A stretch of 64,000 nucleotides of DNA, taken from Catalimonadaceae bacterium JC749. GTDB taxonomy: Bacteria > Bacteroidota > Bacteroidia > Cytophagales > Cyclobacteriaceae. Positions 33,995 to 44,361 of this stretch are shown in pieces. The notes under the pieces were generated by a model. The model worked only from the letters and a program-made list of their open reading frames with translations. It was not told the origin of the DNA and ran no database searches. Where the stretch lies: NCBI GenBank assembly GCA_021730635.1, contig JAJNNC010000004.1, forward strand, positions 310,001 through 374,000, in the 5' to 3' direction. The translations under genes were made by a program, and so were the position numbers. The first letter of the stretch is position 1. Each line of letters starts with the position of its first letter.

Positions 33995-36900
33995 TTATCT
34001 TAAAAGCTCCAGATACCCTGACAGCGGTTTTTCTCCATTATGCTGATCAATCAGGTAGAAGTAGGTCCCATCCGGTAATTTTTCACCACCTATGTATAGT
34101 CCCCTGTTACCAATACCATCAAAATAGTTGGTTTCATTATCATAGTTGTTGTTCTCATAAACCAGTGCTCCTGCACGATTGTAAATTCTTACAGATTTCT
34201 GTTCCATGTTATTGATACAACTGATGATAAATTTATCGTTTTTGTTATCACCATTAGGTGAAACACCATTGTAGACATACAAACTAGTACCGATGGTTGC
34301 CTTTTTCGTAAGGATACATCCGTTGGCATCTGTGATTCTCACTTGATAATCACCCGGAGGCTGGTTTTTCAGATAAAAACCTGTAGCATACTCATAAGGA
34401 GTGATCCATTCAATATCTACAATTTGAATAGGTTCTGTAAACTCAAGTGAAATAGTACCAGACGGCTCAAGGCAATTCGAAGGAGTTGTCACAATATCAA
34501 ATTCAGGTCGATAGATGCTGTCTTGAATGATGACACTCCCGAAGCCTATATAGCATCCTGTATTGACATTAAAGACCATGACGTTATAGTTACCAGGAGC
34601 CACACCAGTGATAATATTGGTTCTGGTACTGGAGAAAACTTCATTATCTATACTATCAGTCCAGATATATCTGTAATCAGCATCCGGATTAATGCTTGTA
34701 CTATCCAGGATCGCTATTGCACTTCCGTTCGGTATGGTACAATGCGTAACATGTGATATGACCTGGACCACAGGATCGGGCAGATTATCCGTTTCCTGCT
34801 GAAAATCAACACGCTGGGAGAATTGTCCACTTAAACAACCTGTAATTTTGTCCCTGGCAATCACAGTATATTCATCAGGAGCCAAGTTATAAGCGGTTAC
34901 CCCTTTGGCTATCGGTTTTTTACTCACATCCTGTCCTTCATACCAGAAGAAATTGTATCGAGAAATATCCCCTTCCACAGAAGCAGTTAACTGTCCGTTA
35001 GGATTGTTTTCATCACAGTTTGTTACAGGAAAATCATTGAATACATTAATTTGTATTTCTTTACCCCTCATGTCTTCTACTACAACCTGCGCATCTTGTG
35101 TATGACAGGCAGATTCAATCAAATCCTGAACTACAACGGTATACAAACCATCCGTAAGATTTTCCAGTAGCGTATTCTCTGTTACAGAGATAGGTGTGGC
35201 ATTGATATCCTGACCAGCATACCAGGTAAACTGATATTCTCCACTACCACCGTTGACATTGACAGCTATTTTGCCGTCAGGTAGAATACAACTCCCAAAA
35301 GGAGTAGAACTTAAAGTAACAGTCAGTGGTACCGCAATTCCTTCTATTTCATAGACACGAGTCGTACTACATCCGGTAAGGGTATCCTCTACATACACAG
35401 TATAAAAACCAGGTATAAGATTTGAAATCTCGGTCTGATTTCCGGAGAACGGAATACTATCCGCTACATTGTTGATAGTATTTCCTCCATACCAGCGGGT
35501 GATGAAAGTACTACTATTCCTCACAGAGATGGAAAGTTCTCCTTCTGCTCTTACGGAGGGATCACATCCTATGACAGGTTGAGGAATCCCATCTGGTAAA
35601 ACGATGAGAGGTATGGAGACATCATCAATCACTACTTGACGAGGAAAAGACTCACAACCTGTCATTGGATTAACCGCCTTTACGAAATAGGTACCTTGAG
35701 TTAAACTATCAGCAGACAATGAATCCATACTAAGACCATAAGTTGGAGCTCCAAAAGGAGTTACTCCGTCTGCTTCAAACCAAACTATATTGTAATCATT
35801 CAACGACTGCGCAACACCCATTAATGTAATTTCCTCTACATTAGCAGCTCCGTTTCCGTAACAATAGGTCTGATCCTGAATTTTACGGACTGTCAGAATG
35901 GGATGATAAATCCTTTCCCCTACAGTATAGTAGGCAGAATCAGCACATTGGGTATCATTATTCAACGCTATTACCCGGTAGTCTCCCGCATCCAAATTAC
36001 TGATCCGGCTATCCGTTGCTGAATTGTTAATTATCTCAGTACCAGGTAAAACTGTACCATCAGCATATGACCAGGTAAATGTATACCCGCCTACAGGTGT
36101 TATCCCGGTAAATTCGCCAGCATAAACCTCAATAGCTCCTTCATTCATACCTGTGCAACTGATGAAATCTACAATTTCCTGCTTATAGACCAATGGTGCC
36201 TCACTGTTATCCTCCAGTATGATTTGCCTATAAGTATTGGAAATACAGTTACCCGTGGTTGTATTGATCACGTATACAAAATAGGTGTCTGCTGATAAAT
36301 TACTGAGTGTATTACTGGTTTCACCAGCTAAGGGTGGATTATTAATATCTCCCTGACGCCATTCAAAGGCATAGTTAGCAAAAGCCGGATTAGCTGAAGT
36401 GATAACCACACCATTTTCCCGGATCTCCTCAATGGTGATACTACCAGGAGTCTGGCAATCCTCAATGTGCTGGACCCCCACACTATTGACAGTAAAGGAA
36501 GGCCTTATTGGCTGAAACTCAACTGAATTATATACTGTCTTGACAGGGCAGTCCAAATCAGTATTGTAAATATCAATTCTATAAGCTCCTGCTTCTAAAT
36601 TGCTCATGGAACTAACCAGTACACCATTGTCATTACCCAATAGAACACCATCTTTATACCAAGTGAAATCGTAACCACCTACAGGCATAGATACTGCCCC
36701 GTTTTCATCCTCTTCATGGGCGTTTACAGAAATTTCACCATTAGGAGTTGCAGGATCACAATTAGTGTTATGCTGGGTAGCAATATCAACTACCATTTCT
36801 GTAACCTGAAACTTAATTTCTATGGCCCTGTAAGAGGAAATACAACCTGTTACTATGTCCTGGGCAAATACATAATACCACCCTGAATCCAATCCTGAGT

Positions 36901-39900
36901 AAACAGTTCCGGTTTGTGAGGCACTGCCAGCAGGATCATTAGAATCATAATCGCTCAGTTCATTGTACCAGTAGAAATTATAATCAGCCAGATTACCAAC
37001 CGAACCAGGGGCATTAATTACTTCTAATTCTCCATTGGATGGATTACAAATTGTCTGATGCTGATTGACTTGCACATCTGTATATAACAAAGTAGGTGGC
37101 TCTTCTTGACTATCAATATTGACACGAATGAGTGTGTCACAAAGAGTTTGTAAATCCTGAATCGTAAAAGCATACTCTCCTTCATCCAAATTAGTAACAG
37201 AGAAAGTGGTCTGTTCTAAACCAGGATCTGAGACCTTCCCGATAGTAAAATCACCCAGGGTCAGTGAAGAGCCTGCTTTGGTGGCAGCTGTGATCTCATA
37301 TTCATTAAACGGAGTAGTATCCCCACTTCTTTTTCCCGCTGTAATGGTGGCAGATCCACTAGCACCGACACATAAGGTATCCATCTGAGTAGTAAATACA
37401 GCAATAGGCTTCTTCGCTACTTTGTCAATGGTGAAAGTTTCTACTCTTGAGCGGCAGCCCAGATCATTGATATCGCCTGAACCGTTTGCAATAAAATCCT
37501 TCACATCTAAAATAACCAGACTGTAAAATCCAGGAGCCAGTCCGGTGATGTCAGCAGTGGCAGTTGCCTGGGCATGCGTGAGTCCCAGGATGGAAGAAGT
37601 CAAACCATAATCTGCTGCCAGGTTATCAGGATGGTTCAGATCACCAGGATAAGGCATCGGACTTTTGAATTTCATGTTTTCTCCTTCAAACCAATAGTAA
37701 ACAAAATCATCTGCAGCATATCCGTCAAAAGCAGCCCCAGGTTGCAATAAACCAGGCCTGATTTCGCCATGTAACTCACCAGTCGGGTTCAAAGGATCAC
37801 AGTTTTCTGAATTTACTTTGACAATATCAAAGTTACCAGGAGGTAAAGGCTGTATACCTACATCAGATAGAGTATCCGTAAAGAAGGTGGAACAGCCGGA
37901 AGCATCAATTACCTCAAAACTATACCAGTTAGCAGCCAGGTTTGAAATAGTTAAATTATCTTCTCCTGGAATAGGAATGGAAGTATTCGGACCCAAGTAC
38001 CATTGGTAGGTATAGGGCGGTGTACCACCTGATACTACTGCTGTCAATTGGCCATCAGGAGAGGCACAGGAAGATTGTGGCTGATCGGTGGTGAAAGTTA
38101 CCGTGATATTATTAGGACCTTCCACGGTAGCTGTGTAGGCAATGGCGACACAATTAGAATTGATATTGGTTGCTAAAACAGTGTACTCACCAGGGCCTAC
38201 ATTTTCAAGTTTATTCGTTGAAGCAGATGGATTAGCCGCAGGATCGATAGGCGTAGAAGTATCATTTCCTTCAAACCATTGGTAAGCATAGTTACCTATA
38301 GCATCTGTGAGTGTGTAAGTACTACCTCCATCTTCAGAAAGCTGAATCTGAGTAACTTCGACACTACCATTAGGATTAACACAATCAGTGGCTTGTGTTG
38401 CAGCAAGATTAAGCTTTATCTCATCTCCTTCGAATTGATTATCAGGTAACCAAACAGTTTTATCATCCGCACAACCAGTTGTCTTATGACGAACCTCTAA
38501 CACATAGCTTTGATCTCCTCCAATGTTAGAGACTGTATTATCTGTAAAAACTGCATTAGGGTTATTAACTGAAATGTCTGTTTTATTACCCCCTATCAAT
38601 TGGTACCATGTGAAGATATAGTCTGCTGTGTTTCCTCCTACATCGCCAGAAAGAGAGCCATTAGGGTTGTTTGAATCACAGGAGGTTTGTTGTACGATGG
38701 TTACATTGATATTAGTAATTGGATAATTTCTATCATCTCTAATTCTCACTTCAGCCGTATCTAAGGCATGGCAACCGGAACCATCGGTACGAACTGCCCT
38801 TACTGAATACCAACCAGCATCCAGGCCACTGATGGTCATACCATTTTCACCAGAGATGAGTGAAGCAGCATTATTTTTTACATCGCTTTTTCTGCCGGTA
38901 TACCAGTAAAAAGTATAATCCGCAGGATCAGGGGCAGGACCCGATGTTGACTGTATCAAACCCGCTTCTAAAGCACCACTTTTGGTGCCTGTACAATTAA
39001 TCTGATGCTGAAGTACAGAAACGGTGATAACATCTCTGTAATCCATGGAAATGTCTGTCAGGGTGGCAGGTGTCACGTTTTCACAACTCGTAGTGGTATT
39101 GGTAATTTTTACCATGTACTCACCCGCTGGTACATTGGTCAGTTGGTAAGGCGTGGCGGGTTGCGGACTCACTGCTGTGAGCGTGTCTGTTCCCTCAAAC
39201 CATTTAAAAGTATACCCTGCGGTACTTCCGTTCACATCCACGCTTAAAACCCCATTGAGTGCCGTCGGATTACAATTGGTAACAGGTGTTTCTGTGACAT
39301 TCACGGTGCCAAAAGGGACTGTGTTTTCCTGTATCTGAATTATGCCAGAAGGATTAGAAACACAGCCAGTTCCCAAATTTTTTACTTCTAGCACATAGGG
39401 GCCTGCTTCCAAATTGGTGAACGTACCCGTTCCATTCGTGGCTAATAGGTTACTACCCTGGTATAGGTAATATGCATAAGCAGGACCAGCAGGGCTAGCG
39501 GTAGCGGTGATACTGCCATTAGGGATACAGAAAGTTTGATGACTGGTGACATTTACATTCACTGTTGGTTTTTGAATGTTTTCAGTCAACTGGATTTCTT
39601 CTTTGGTAGTACAGCCTGTTCCTTTATTGGTGATAACGACGACATACAGGTCTGTGATGTTGGTACTCAACGTATCCGGTGTCGTAGCCGTTTGAGCGAC
39701 TACATTGGCCGGAGCCTCAAAACCTCTGTACCAAACATACTCAAAGTTTCCAGAACTATTGACGGTTACGGATAATTGGCCATTGTAAGGAGCCTCACAA
39801 GCGGTTTGTTCTTTAATAACGCTCGTTGTAGCATCATCCAGTGATTTTTGATTCTCAACTTCCACTAAAATACCTTCTGTATACAATCCACACTCGCTTG

Positions 39901-42900
39901 CAGGATCATAAGCCCTGATCTCATACATACCAGCCTCTAATCCGGAAAAAGATCCATTATTATGAGAAGTAATGGTATCCTGAACAGGAGAGTGCTTTAT
40001 TAATATAAATCCATAACTACTTTTCGAGCCGCTCGTCATTTTAGCGGTAATACTGCCGTTAGGATTCTTACAATTAGAAGCATGAGTAACAGTAGGAGCA
40101 TCCATGGCAGGCAAATCCAAGGTCATATCAATGGATTCACTATCTGAACATCCGGTAAGCTTATTGGTAATAGTTGCCTTATACAGCAATTGTTTTAAAC
40201 CGGCTACTGTGGCACCTACTGCCAGTATTTTTTCATCCGGATCCTGTTCGTCTACCCAAACGATATCATAATCGGCATCACTGGGTTCTGTTCCGTTGAT
40301 CAATACCCTTGCTTCTCCATCGGCGGTTCCAGGTCTGCAGCTAGATACATCTTTCAGTTTTTCTATGGTAACTACCTCATCATTGGGCCAGTCTTCAAGT
40401 CTTTGCACTGTCACCGTATCGGCTTTCCCCTGGCAGGTATAGACACCATTGTCATATACTACTTCCACTCTATAGGTTCCTGAGTCTAATTCGCTGACCA
40501 GCGCATCATTACTAATTACCTGACCTGTGTTCAGGTTTGTCCAAATAAACTTATATTCAGAAGAAGGTAAAACTGTACTGTCAGCAGCCAATACTTGAAT
40601 TTCCCCATTGTTTCCTACAGCCCCAGGACAATTTCTGTTATCTGAAATGACAGTGGCTATAATGTCGAAGGGATAGGGATTAACCGGTTTAGATACAATC
40701 GTCGGAAGATCATCACATTCTCTGACTGGACCATTGAGTGAATCCAATGGGTAGAAGTCAGCGTTAGGCATGGGGTTTCCATTCTTATCAAATTGGCCAA
40801 TGTCATTCAAAGAAACATATAAGGTAAAAGCTCCTCTGATACCGGTAACCCATAAGGTAGTATCTACTTTCTGCCCTTTTTGGAGACCGCCATTGATCGT
40901 CAAATTAATAGTTTCCAAGTAAGGACTGGTTTCTGTATTGCTGTAAGGTTTTTGAGGATCATCTGCATAAAAAGAGATGGGGATTGGCCCGTTCACTGCA
41001 GCATCACCATTGTTTTGAAAAATAAGTTTTACTTCAAATTCCCTATCCGGACAGACAGGGGGTGAAATGATGACCCCATCGTCAGCAAAATCTAATTTTG
41101 GGGAAGGAAAGACCAATTGCCCACAATAACTGATACGTGGTGACTGGTTTAAAAATTTATTCAATGAGAAACTCTGAGGCGCTGTTGGGTCATTACAGAT
41201 CTGAGAAAAGTTCTTATGATGCGGTTGCTGAACTTTGGGTACTGACAAGTTATCATTGATGTTGACGTTGAAGTAGGTAAACTGATTCCATACCTCTCTA
41301 GCAGGTACCCAGTAATTGTTATTGGCCGCTTTATAAGCTCTGATAAATCCCCGCGGTCTCTCACTGTTCGCACCGGTTGCTGAAGGATCTCCATGGGTAT
41401 TTTGAACCACACTGCAGGAAACAACGATCTCAGTTTCACCATCTCCATCCACATCTGCCACAATAGGATATTCTGCCTGCGTTTGTGAGCTACAGTAAGT
41501 CCCTGATAAGTAGCCGTTCTCATCATTCAAGGGAATACCAGTCGTTCCATCCACAATGTATAGATTGACTTCATCCCTATAAATAATTTCTGAAGCGCCA
41601 TCCCCATCAAAATCGAAAACAGCTGTGCCAGTAAAACCAGAGGATACTTCCCAGAAGGAGTCATGGTTTGCCCATTCCAGATTTAAGTCTTTATCCAGGG
41701 CATACAAGCTGGATCCGGACATGAAAGTAATTTCCAGGTCAGCGTCTTTGTCAATATTGGCGATATTCAAAGCGCCAGTTCCCCTGATCCAGGTACAGAT
41801 GCCATCAGCATTAGTACAACCACCCCCGTAAATATCTGCATAGCTACCCCCTGCAATTGTGTTGGCAGGTCTTGTGACGAGAAAAGCTTTTACTGCATCA
41901 TTGGCAATATCCCAGAAAAAAATCATGCTGGGGCCGGAAGCAGAATTATTTAAGGTGCCACTTAGAACCACATCCAGATTACCATCCTGATTGAGGTCTA
42001 CCACACTGGTAGCACTATAGTTTTCGTTGCCAAACTGGGTTTTCTTGGGTTTGTATTTGTCGGTAGATTGATAACTGAAAGTGCCATAAGGATTGGTTAT
42101 AGTTTTTGTGGTAGCATTATCCATATTCATAGCTACTGTGATTTTCTTGCCTGGAATGTCTACCGCATAAATGATATTACCCAATACCAGCTCCAATCCG
42201 TCGCAATCAAGGCAGGAAGCACTTTTGGGAAGAATGTCTACCGCAACTGGAATACCAGCCATGTTGTTGGTCCAGTCACCGGTACCTGCGACAATCAGGC
42301 TTCCTGTTTTGGCATCCCTGATTTCGTTTACATAATAAATTTCCGCATTCCCATCCTGGTTGAAATCTGCAATTCCCAAGACCCTGCCTTCATTCAAAGG
42401 GGATTTTTTGGATCCACCCCAGGCACTGATGGGTGTCAGGTCATGCTCATACGCATAAAGGTTTCCGGAACGGTCAAAAATGAAAATTTCTCCATACCCA
42501 TCGCCATCCACGTCTGCCACAGCAGGATAAGCAAAAACCGGATTATTGGATACTTTTATTTTCTTTTTTGTCGTGCCGTCTTGACCATTGATAAGATATA
42601 ATTCATTGGTTTTTTCATTGGCAGAAATAACTTCAGGAATATCATCATTGTCAATGTCAGCGACACTGGGCATTCCGTAGACAGCACTGGAATGAACCTC
42701 AGAGTCCCAGGCTTTAGCAATATCAAATGTGTTCCCTACCGGTTGTTTTTCACAATCCGGTTTAGTTACAATATAATCATTAGGGTTTGATGGATCATCT
42801 AAGCAATCACCGTCATAATAATCAATGAAGCCATCACCGTCATCATCAACACCATTGCCACAATTCGTTTCTACCGGGCAGAGCAGTGCCCCCAGACATT

Positions 42901-43168
42901 TGGGGTCCATGCAGTCGGTGCCACCCACTCCATCATTATCTATACCATCGCCACAGTTGTAATACAAGCCGTTGATAAGTCCTTCTAACCTACAAACTGG
43001 CAACTTATGACAATCTTCGTCTGTATCTGCACAATCTATGAGACCATCACCATCATCATCTATACCATTATTACAAAGAGCTCCTTTTTCTCCAAAATTC
43101 TGCGCCTGTGTAGAAAAGGCTATAAAAAATAGACATATGCTAAAGAATGTAAGTAATTGCTTTCTCAT
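33995..43168 (-). CDS. Giant repetitive T9SS adhesin with type-B sorting domain (SprB-like)
   Basis: A 3,057-residue surface protein. Signal peptide MRKQLLTFFSICLFFIAF, residues 1-20 or so. Three acidic DxDxDG-type segments (about 25-130), likely calcium sites. A seven-repeat FG-GAP/integrin-like propeller (about 160-585; for example VADVDGDGYGE). A CARDB-like region near 640-800. Then 22 units of about 98 residues (about 846-2900), each with Cys-x-x-Pro-x-Asn-Gly and a Leu-x-x-Gly-x-Tyr-x-Val/Ile...Gly-Cys end, as in SprB repeats. From about 2960 a type-B T9SS domain (VSPNGDNKNDKF, RIYNRAGALVYENN). Start ATG at 43168 is chosen because the signal peptide begins there. It is probably moved along the cell surface or used as an adhesin. 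SprF-like partner follows. Confidence 0.93.
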   Translation of the reverse strand: MRKQLLTFFSICLFFIAFSTQAQNFGEKGALCNNGIDDDGDGLIDCADTDEDCHKLPVCRLEGLINGLYYNCGDGIDNDGVGGTDCMDPKCLGALLCPVETNCGNGVDDDGDGFIDYYDGDCLDDPSNPNDYIVTKPDCEKQPVGNTFDIAKAWDSEVHSSAVYGMPSVADIDNDDIPEVISANEKTNELYLINGQDGTTKKKIKVSNNPVFAYPAVADVDGDGYGEIFIFDRSGNLYAYEHDLTPISAWGGSKKSPLNEGRVLGIADFNQDGNAEIYYVNEIRDAKTGSLIVAGTGDWTNNMAGIPVAVDILPKSASCLDCDGLELVLGNIIYAVDIPGKKITVAMNMDNATTKTITNPYGTFSYQSTDKYKPKKTQFGNENYSATSVVDLNQDGNLDVVLSGTLNNSASGPSMIFFWDIANDAVKAFLVTRPANTIAGGSYADIYGGGCTNADGICTWIRGTGALNIANIDKDADLEITFMSGSSLYALDKDLNLEWANHDSFWEVSSGFTGTAVFDFDGDGASEIIYRDEVNLYIVDGTTGIPLNDENGYLSGTYCSSQTQAEYPIVADVDGDGETEIVVSCSVVQNTHGDPSATGANSERPRGFIRAYKAANNNYWVPAREVWNQFTYFNVNINDNLSVPKVQQPHHKNFSQICNDPTAPQSFSLNKFLNQSPRISYCGQLVFPSPKLDFADDGVIISPPVCPDREFEVKLIFQNNGDAAVNGPIPISFYADDPQKPYSNTETSPYLETINLTINGGLQKGQKVDTTLWVTGIRGAFTLYVSLNDIGQFDKNGNPMPNADFYPLDSLNGPVRECDDLPTIVSKPVNPYPFDIIATVISDNRNCPGAVGNNGEIQVLAADSTVLPSSEYKFIWTNLNTGQVISNDALVSELDSGTYRVEVVYDNGVYTCQGKADTVTVQRLEDWPNDEVVTIEKLKDVSSCRPGTADGEARVLINGTEPSDADYDIVWVDEQDPDEKILAVGATVAGLKQLLYKATITNKLTGCSDSESIDMTLDLPAMDAPTVTHASNCKNPNGSITAKMTSGSKSSYGFILIKHSPVQDTITSHNNGSFSGLEAGMYEIRAYDPASECGLYTEGILVEVENQKSLDDATTSVIKEQTACEAPYNGQLSVTVNSSGNFEYVWYRGFEAPANVVAQTATTPDTLSTNITDLYVVVITNKGTGCTTKEEIQLTENIQKPTVNVNVTSHQTFCIPNGSITATASPAGPAYAYYLYQGSNLLATNGTGTFTNLEAGPYVLEVKNLGTGCVSNPSGIIQIQENTVPFGTVNVTETPVTNCNPTALNGVLSVDVNGSTAGYTFKWFEGTDTLTAVSPQPATPYQLTNVPAGEYMVKITNTTTSCENVTPATLTDISMDYRDVITVSVLQHQINCTGTKSGALEAGLIQSTSGPAPDPADYTFYWYTGRKSDVKNNAASLISGENGMTISGLDAGWYSVRAVRTDGSGCHALDTAEVRIRDDRNYPITNINVTIVQQTSCDSNNPNGSLSGDVGGNTADYIFTWYQLIGGNKTDISVNNPNAVFTDNTVSNIGGDQSYVLEVRHKTTGCADDKTVWLPDNQFEGDEIKLNLAATQATDCVNPNGSVEVTQIQLSEDGGSTYTLTDAIGNYAYQWFEGNDTSTPIDPAANPSASTNKLENVGPGEYTVLATNINSNCVAIAYTATVEGPNNITVTFTTDQPQSSCASPDGQLTAVVSGGTPPYTYQWYLGPNTSIPIPGEDNLTISNLAANWYSFEVIDASGCSTFFTDTLSDVGIQPLPPGNFDIVKVNSENCDPLNPTGELHGEIRPGLLQPGAAFDGYAADDFVYYWFEGENMKFKSPMPYPGDLNHPDNLAADYGLTSSILGLTHAQATATADITGLAPGFYSLVILDVKDFIANGSGDINDLGCRSRVETFTIDKVAKKPIAVFTTQMDTLCVGASGSATITAGKRSGDTTPFNEYEITAATKAGSSLTLGDFTIGKVSDPGLEQTTFSVTNLDEGEYAFTIQDLQTLCDTLIRVNIDSQEEPPTLLYTDVQVNQHQTICNPSNGELEVINAPGSVGNLADYNFYWYNELSDYDSNDPAGSASQTGTVYSGLDSGWYYVFAQDIVTGCISSYRAIEIKFQVTEMVVDIATQHNTNCDPATPNGEISVNAHEEDENGAVSMPVGGYDFTWYKDGVLLGNDNGVLVSSMSNLEAGAYRIDIYNTDLDCPVKTVYNSVEFQPIRPSFTVNSVGVQHIEDCQTPGSITIEEIRENGVVITSANPAFANYAFEWRQGDINNPPLAGETSNTLSNLSADTYFVYVINTTTGNCISNTYRQIILEDNSEAPLVYKQEIVDFISCTGMNEGAIEVYAGEFTGITPVGGYTFTWSYADGTVLPGTEIINNSATDSRISNLDAGDYRVIALNNDTQCADSAYYTVGERIYHPILTVRKIQDQTYCYGNGAANVEEITLMGVAQSLNDYNIVWFEADGVTPFGAPTYGLSMDSLSADSLTQGTYFVKAVNPMTGCESFPRQVVIDDVSIPLIVLPDGIPQPVIGCDPSVRAEGELSISVRNSSTFITRWYGGNTINNVADSIPFSGNQTEISNLIPGFYTVYVEDTLTGCSTTRVYEIEGIAVPLTVTLSSTPFGSCILPDGKIAVNVNGGSGEYQFTWYAGQDINATPISVTENTLLENLTDGLYTVVVQDLIESACHTQDAQVVVEDMRGKEIQINVFNDFPVTNCDENNPNGQLTASVEGDISRYNFFWYEGQDVSKKPIAKGVTAYNLAPDEYTVIARDKITGCLSGQFSQRVDFQQETDNLPDPVVQVISHVTHCTIPNGSAIAILDSTSINPDADYRYIWTDSIDNEVFSSTRTNIITGVAPGNYNVMVFNVNTGCYIGFGSVIIQDSIYRPEFDIVTTPSNCLEPSGTISLEFTEPIQIVDIEWITPYEYATGFYLKNQPPGDYQVRITDANGCILTKKATIGTSLYVYNGVSPNGDNKNDKFIISCINNMEQKSVRIYNRAGALVYENNNYDNETNYFDGIGNRGLYIGGEKLPDGTYFYLIDQHNGEKPLSGYLELLR

Positions 43169-43195
43169 GGTGGTAAAATTTAGTGACACCATATT

Positions 43196-43224
43196 GAATA
43201 TTTCAAACAAAAATTTGAATATTC
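43196..43224. repeat. Inverted repeat upstream of the giant adhesin gene
   Basis: GAATATT (43196-43202) plus CAAA (43204-43207) pair with TTTG (43214-43217) plus AATATTC (43218-43224), one bulged T, six-base loop. It lies 28 bases before the adhesin ATG on the minus strand. Either a leader hairpin or a regulator site. Confidence 0.45.
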
Positions 43225-43537
43225 TATGTAAAGTAACTGAATTAGAAAGCGGGAATGAATCAACTTCTTATGGAAATATTACAAAGACAGATTGCTATCT
43301 ATATTAGCGGCTGGATTTTAATAGTTTGTTAAAAATTGTACTATTCTATTATATTGTCTTTATTTTTCTTGCTCTTAATTATTTGTTTTCTATTCTCAGG
43401 TCTTTTTGCCATTCTTATTACTGGCTTATGATAGTATAAAAATGATAGAGAGTGGTTCTCAATTATCTAATAAATATTATAAATATTACTGTTAAAATTA
43501 TATAATAACTGTTTTAGTAGTGTCATCCTTCCTGTAA
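43225..43537. other. AT-rich spacer between adhesin and beta-barrel genes
   Basis: No gene is supported here. It is AT-rich with short repeats: GATAG twice near 43430-43449, and ACTGTT as a direct repeat near 43489 and 43508. It must contain the adhesin promoter, but no standard -33/-7 pair could be fixed. Confidence 0.5.
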
Positions 43538-43571
43538 TTTGAAGAACTTCAGTACAATTCTTTTATATTTG
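43538..43571 (+). promoter_or_regulatory. Promoter of the beta-barrel gene at 43595
   Basis: -33 box TTTG (43538-43541) and -7 box TATATTTG (43564-43571), 22 bases apart. The -7 box matches TAnnTTTG exactly. The leader would be short, about 17 bases. Confidence 0.65.
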
Positions 43572-43594
43572 TATGAGAGCCATTTATTATAGCT

Positions 43595-44359
43595 ATGCGG
43601 TGGTATTTTGTATTTTTTATATTTTCCCTCATTGTTAATAATGGTCTGGCACAACACATCCTGGTCGGCCCCAAGGTAGGGGTGCAGGTGTGCAGAGCTG
43701 CTTATGAGGATAAAAAGTTTTATCATGACTTCAGCAGCGAACTCATAGGAACTTATCAGGCTGGTGTGGTTAGTAATATTAAGGTTTCCGAACTTTTTTC
43801 ATTAGAGACGGAGATTATCTATAACCAGACTGGAAAAAAAATCATAGGTAAGGATCAATACTCTCTGGTGCGTGAGCGATATGAATATCTCACCTTTCCA
43901 TTGTTGCTGAGAGCATCCTACCGGCATGGTTACCAACAATATTATTTTAATGTAGGGCCTAATCTTAGTTACTGGCTGAGAGGTACAGGGAAGATCAGAA
44001 TTCCAGAGTTACTGGAAGGTGATATGGAACCATTGCCCTACACCATCAAATTCGGGGAGGGACAGATCAGCCCGGAAACATACTATATAAGTGACCCCAA
44101 CCGACTTCTGTTAGGGTTGGATGTAGGGGCAGGAGCCATGTTACCCATCAATCAGCAATTTCTGATGTTGGATCTGCGCTTTACCTGGGCTCATACCAAT
44201 CTGGGAAAAAAAGAGGCTACCTATATGGATTTCCTGTTTTATAAAGATAGGCTGGCTCATGCCAATCATGTCCTTAGTTTCTCCGTTGCCTATCTATTCG
44301 AGTTTGATTTTCTTACCATGATGACCAAGGGAAAAAGCAAAAGTATCAAAAAGAATTAG
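43595..44359 (+). CDS. Outer-membrane beta-barrel protein (PorT-like)
   Basis: A 254-residue protein with a signal peptide (residues about 1-18, cleavage near GLAQ) and alternating strands from ILVGPKVGVQV to HVLSFSVAYLFEF. This is the outer-membrane beta-barrel fold common in Bacteroidota. The C-terminus carries a short basic tail (KGKSKSIKKN) after the last strand, an unusual end for a barrel. No enzyme motif. It has its own promoter and ends two bases from the convergent hydrolase. Confidence 0.75.
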   Translation: MRWYFVFFIFSLIVNNGLAQHILVGPKVGVQVCRAAYEDKKFYHDFSSELIGTYQAGVVSNIKVSELFSLETEIIYNQTGKKIIGKDQYSLVRERYEYLTFPLLLRASYRHGYQQYYFNVGPNLSYWLRGTGKIRIPELLEGDMEPLPYTIKFGEGQISPETYYISDPNRLLLGLDVGAGAMLPINQQFLMLDLRFTWAHTNLGKKEATYMDFLFYKDRLAHANHVLSFSVAYLFEFDFLTMMTKGKSKSIKKN

Positions 44360-44361
44360 GC

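Noticed and set aside
42068-42601. 177-codon plus-strand frame opposite the adhesin propeller region
   Set aside because: Antisense to repeated DxDxDG coding sequence, which produces open reverse frames by composition.
43225-43537. Short direct repeats suggesting a CRISPR or tandem array
   Set aside because: Only two short copies each with unequal spacing; no repeat-spacer pattern and no cas genes.
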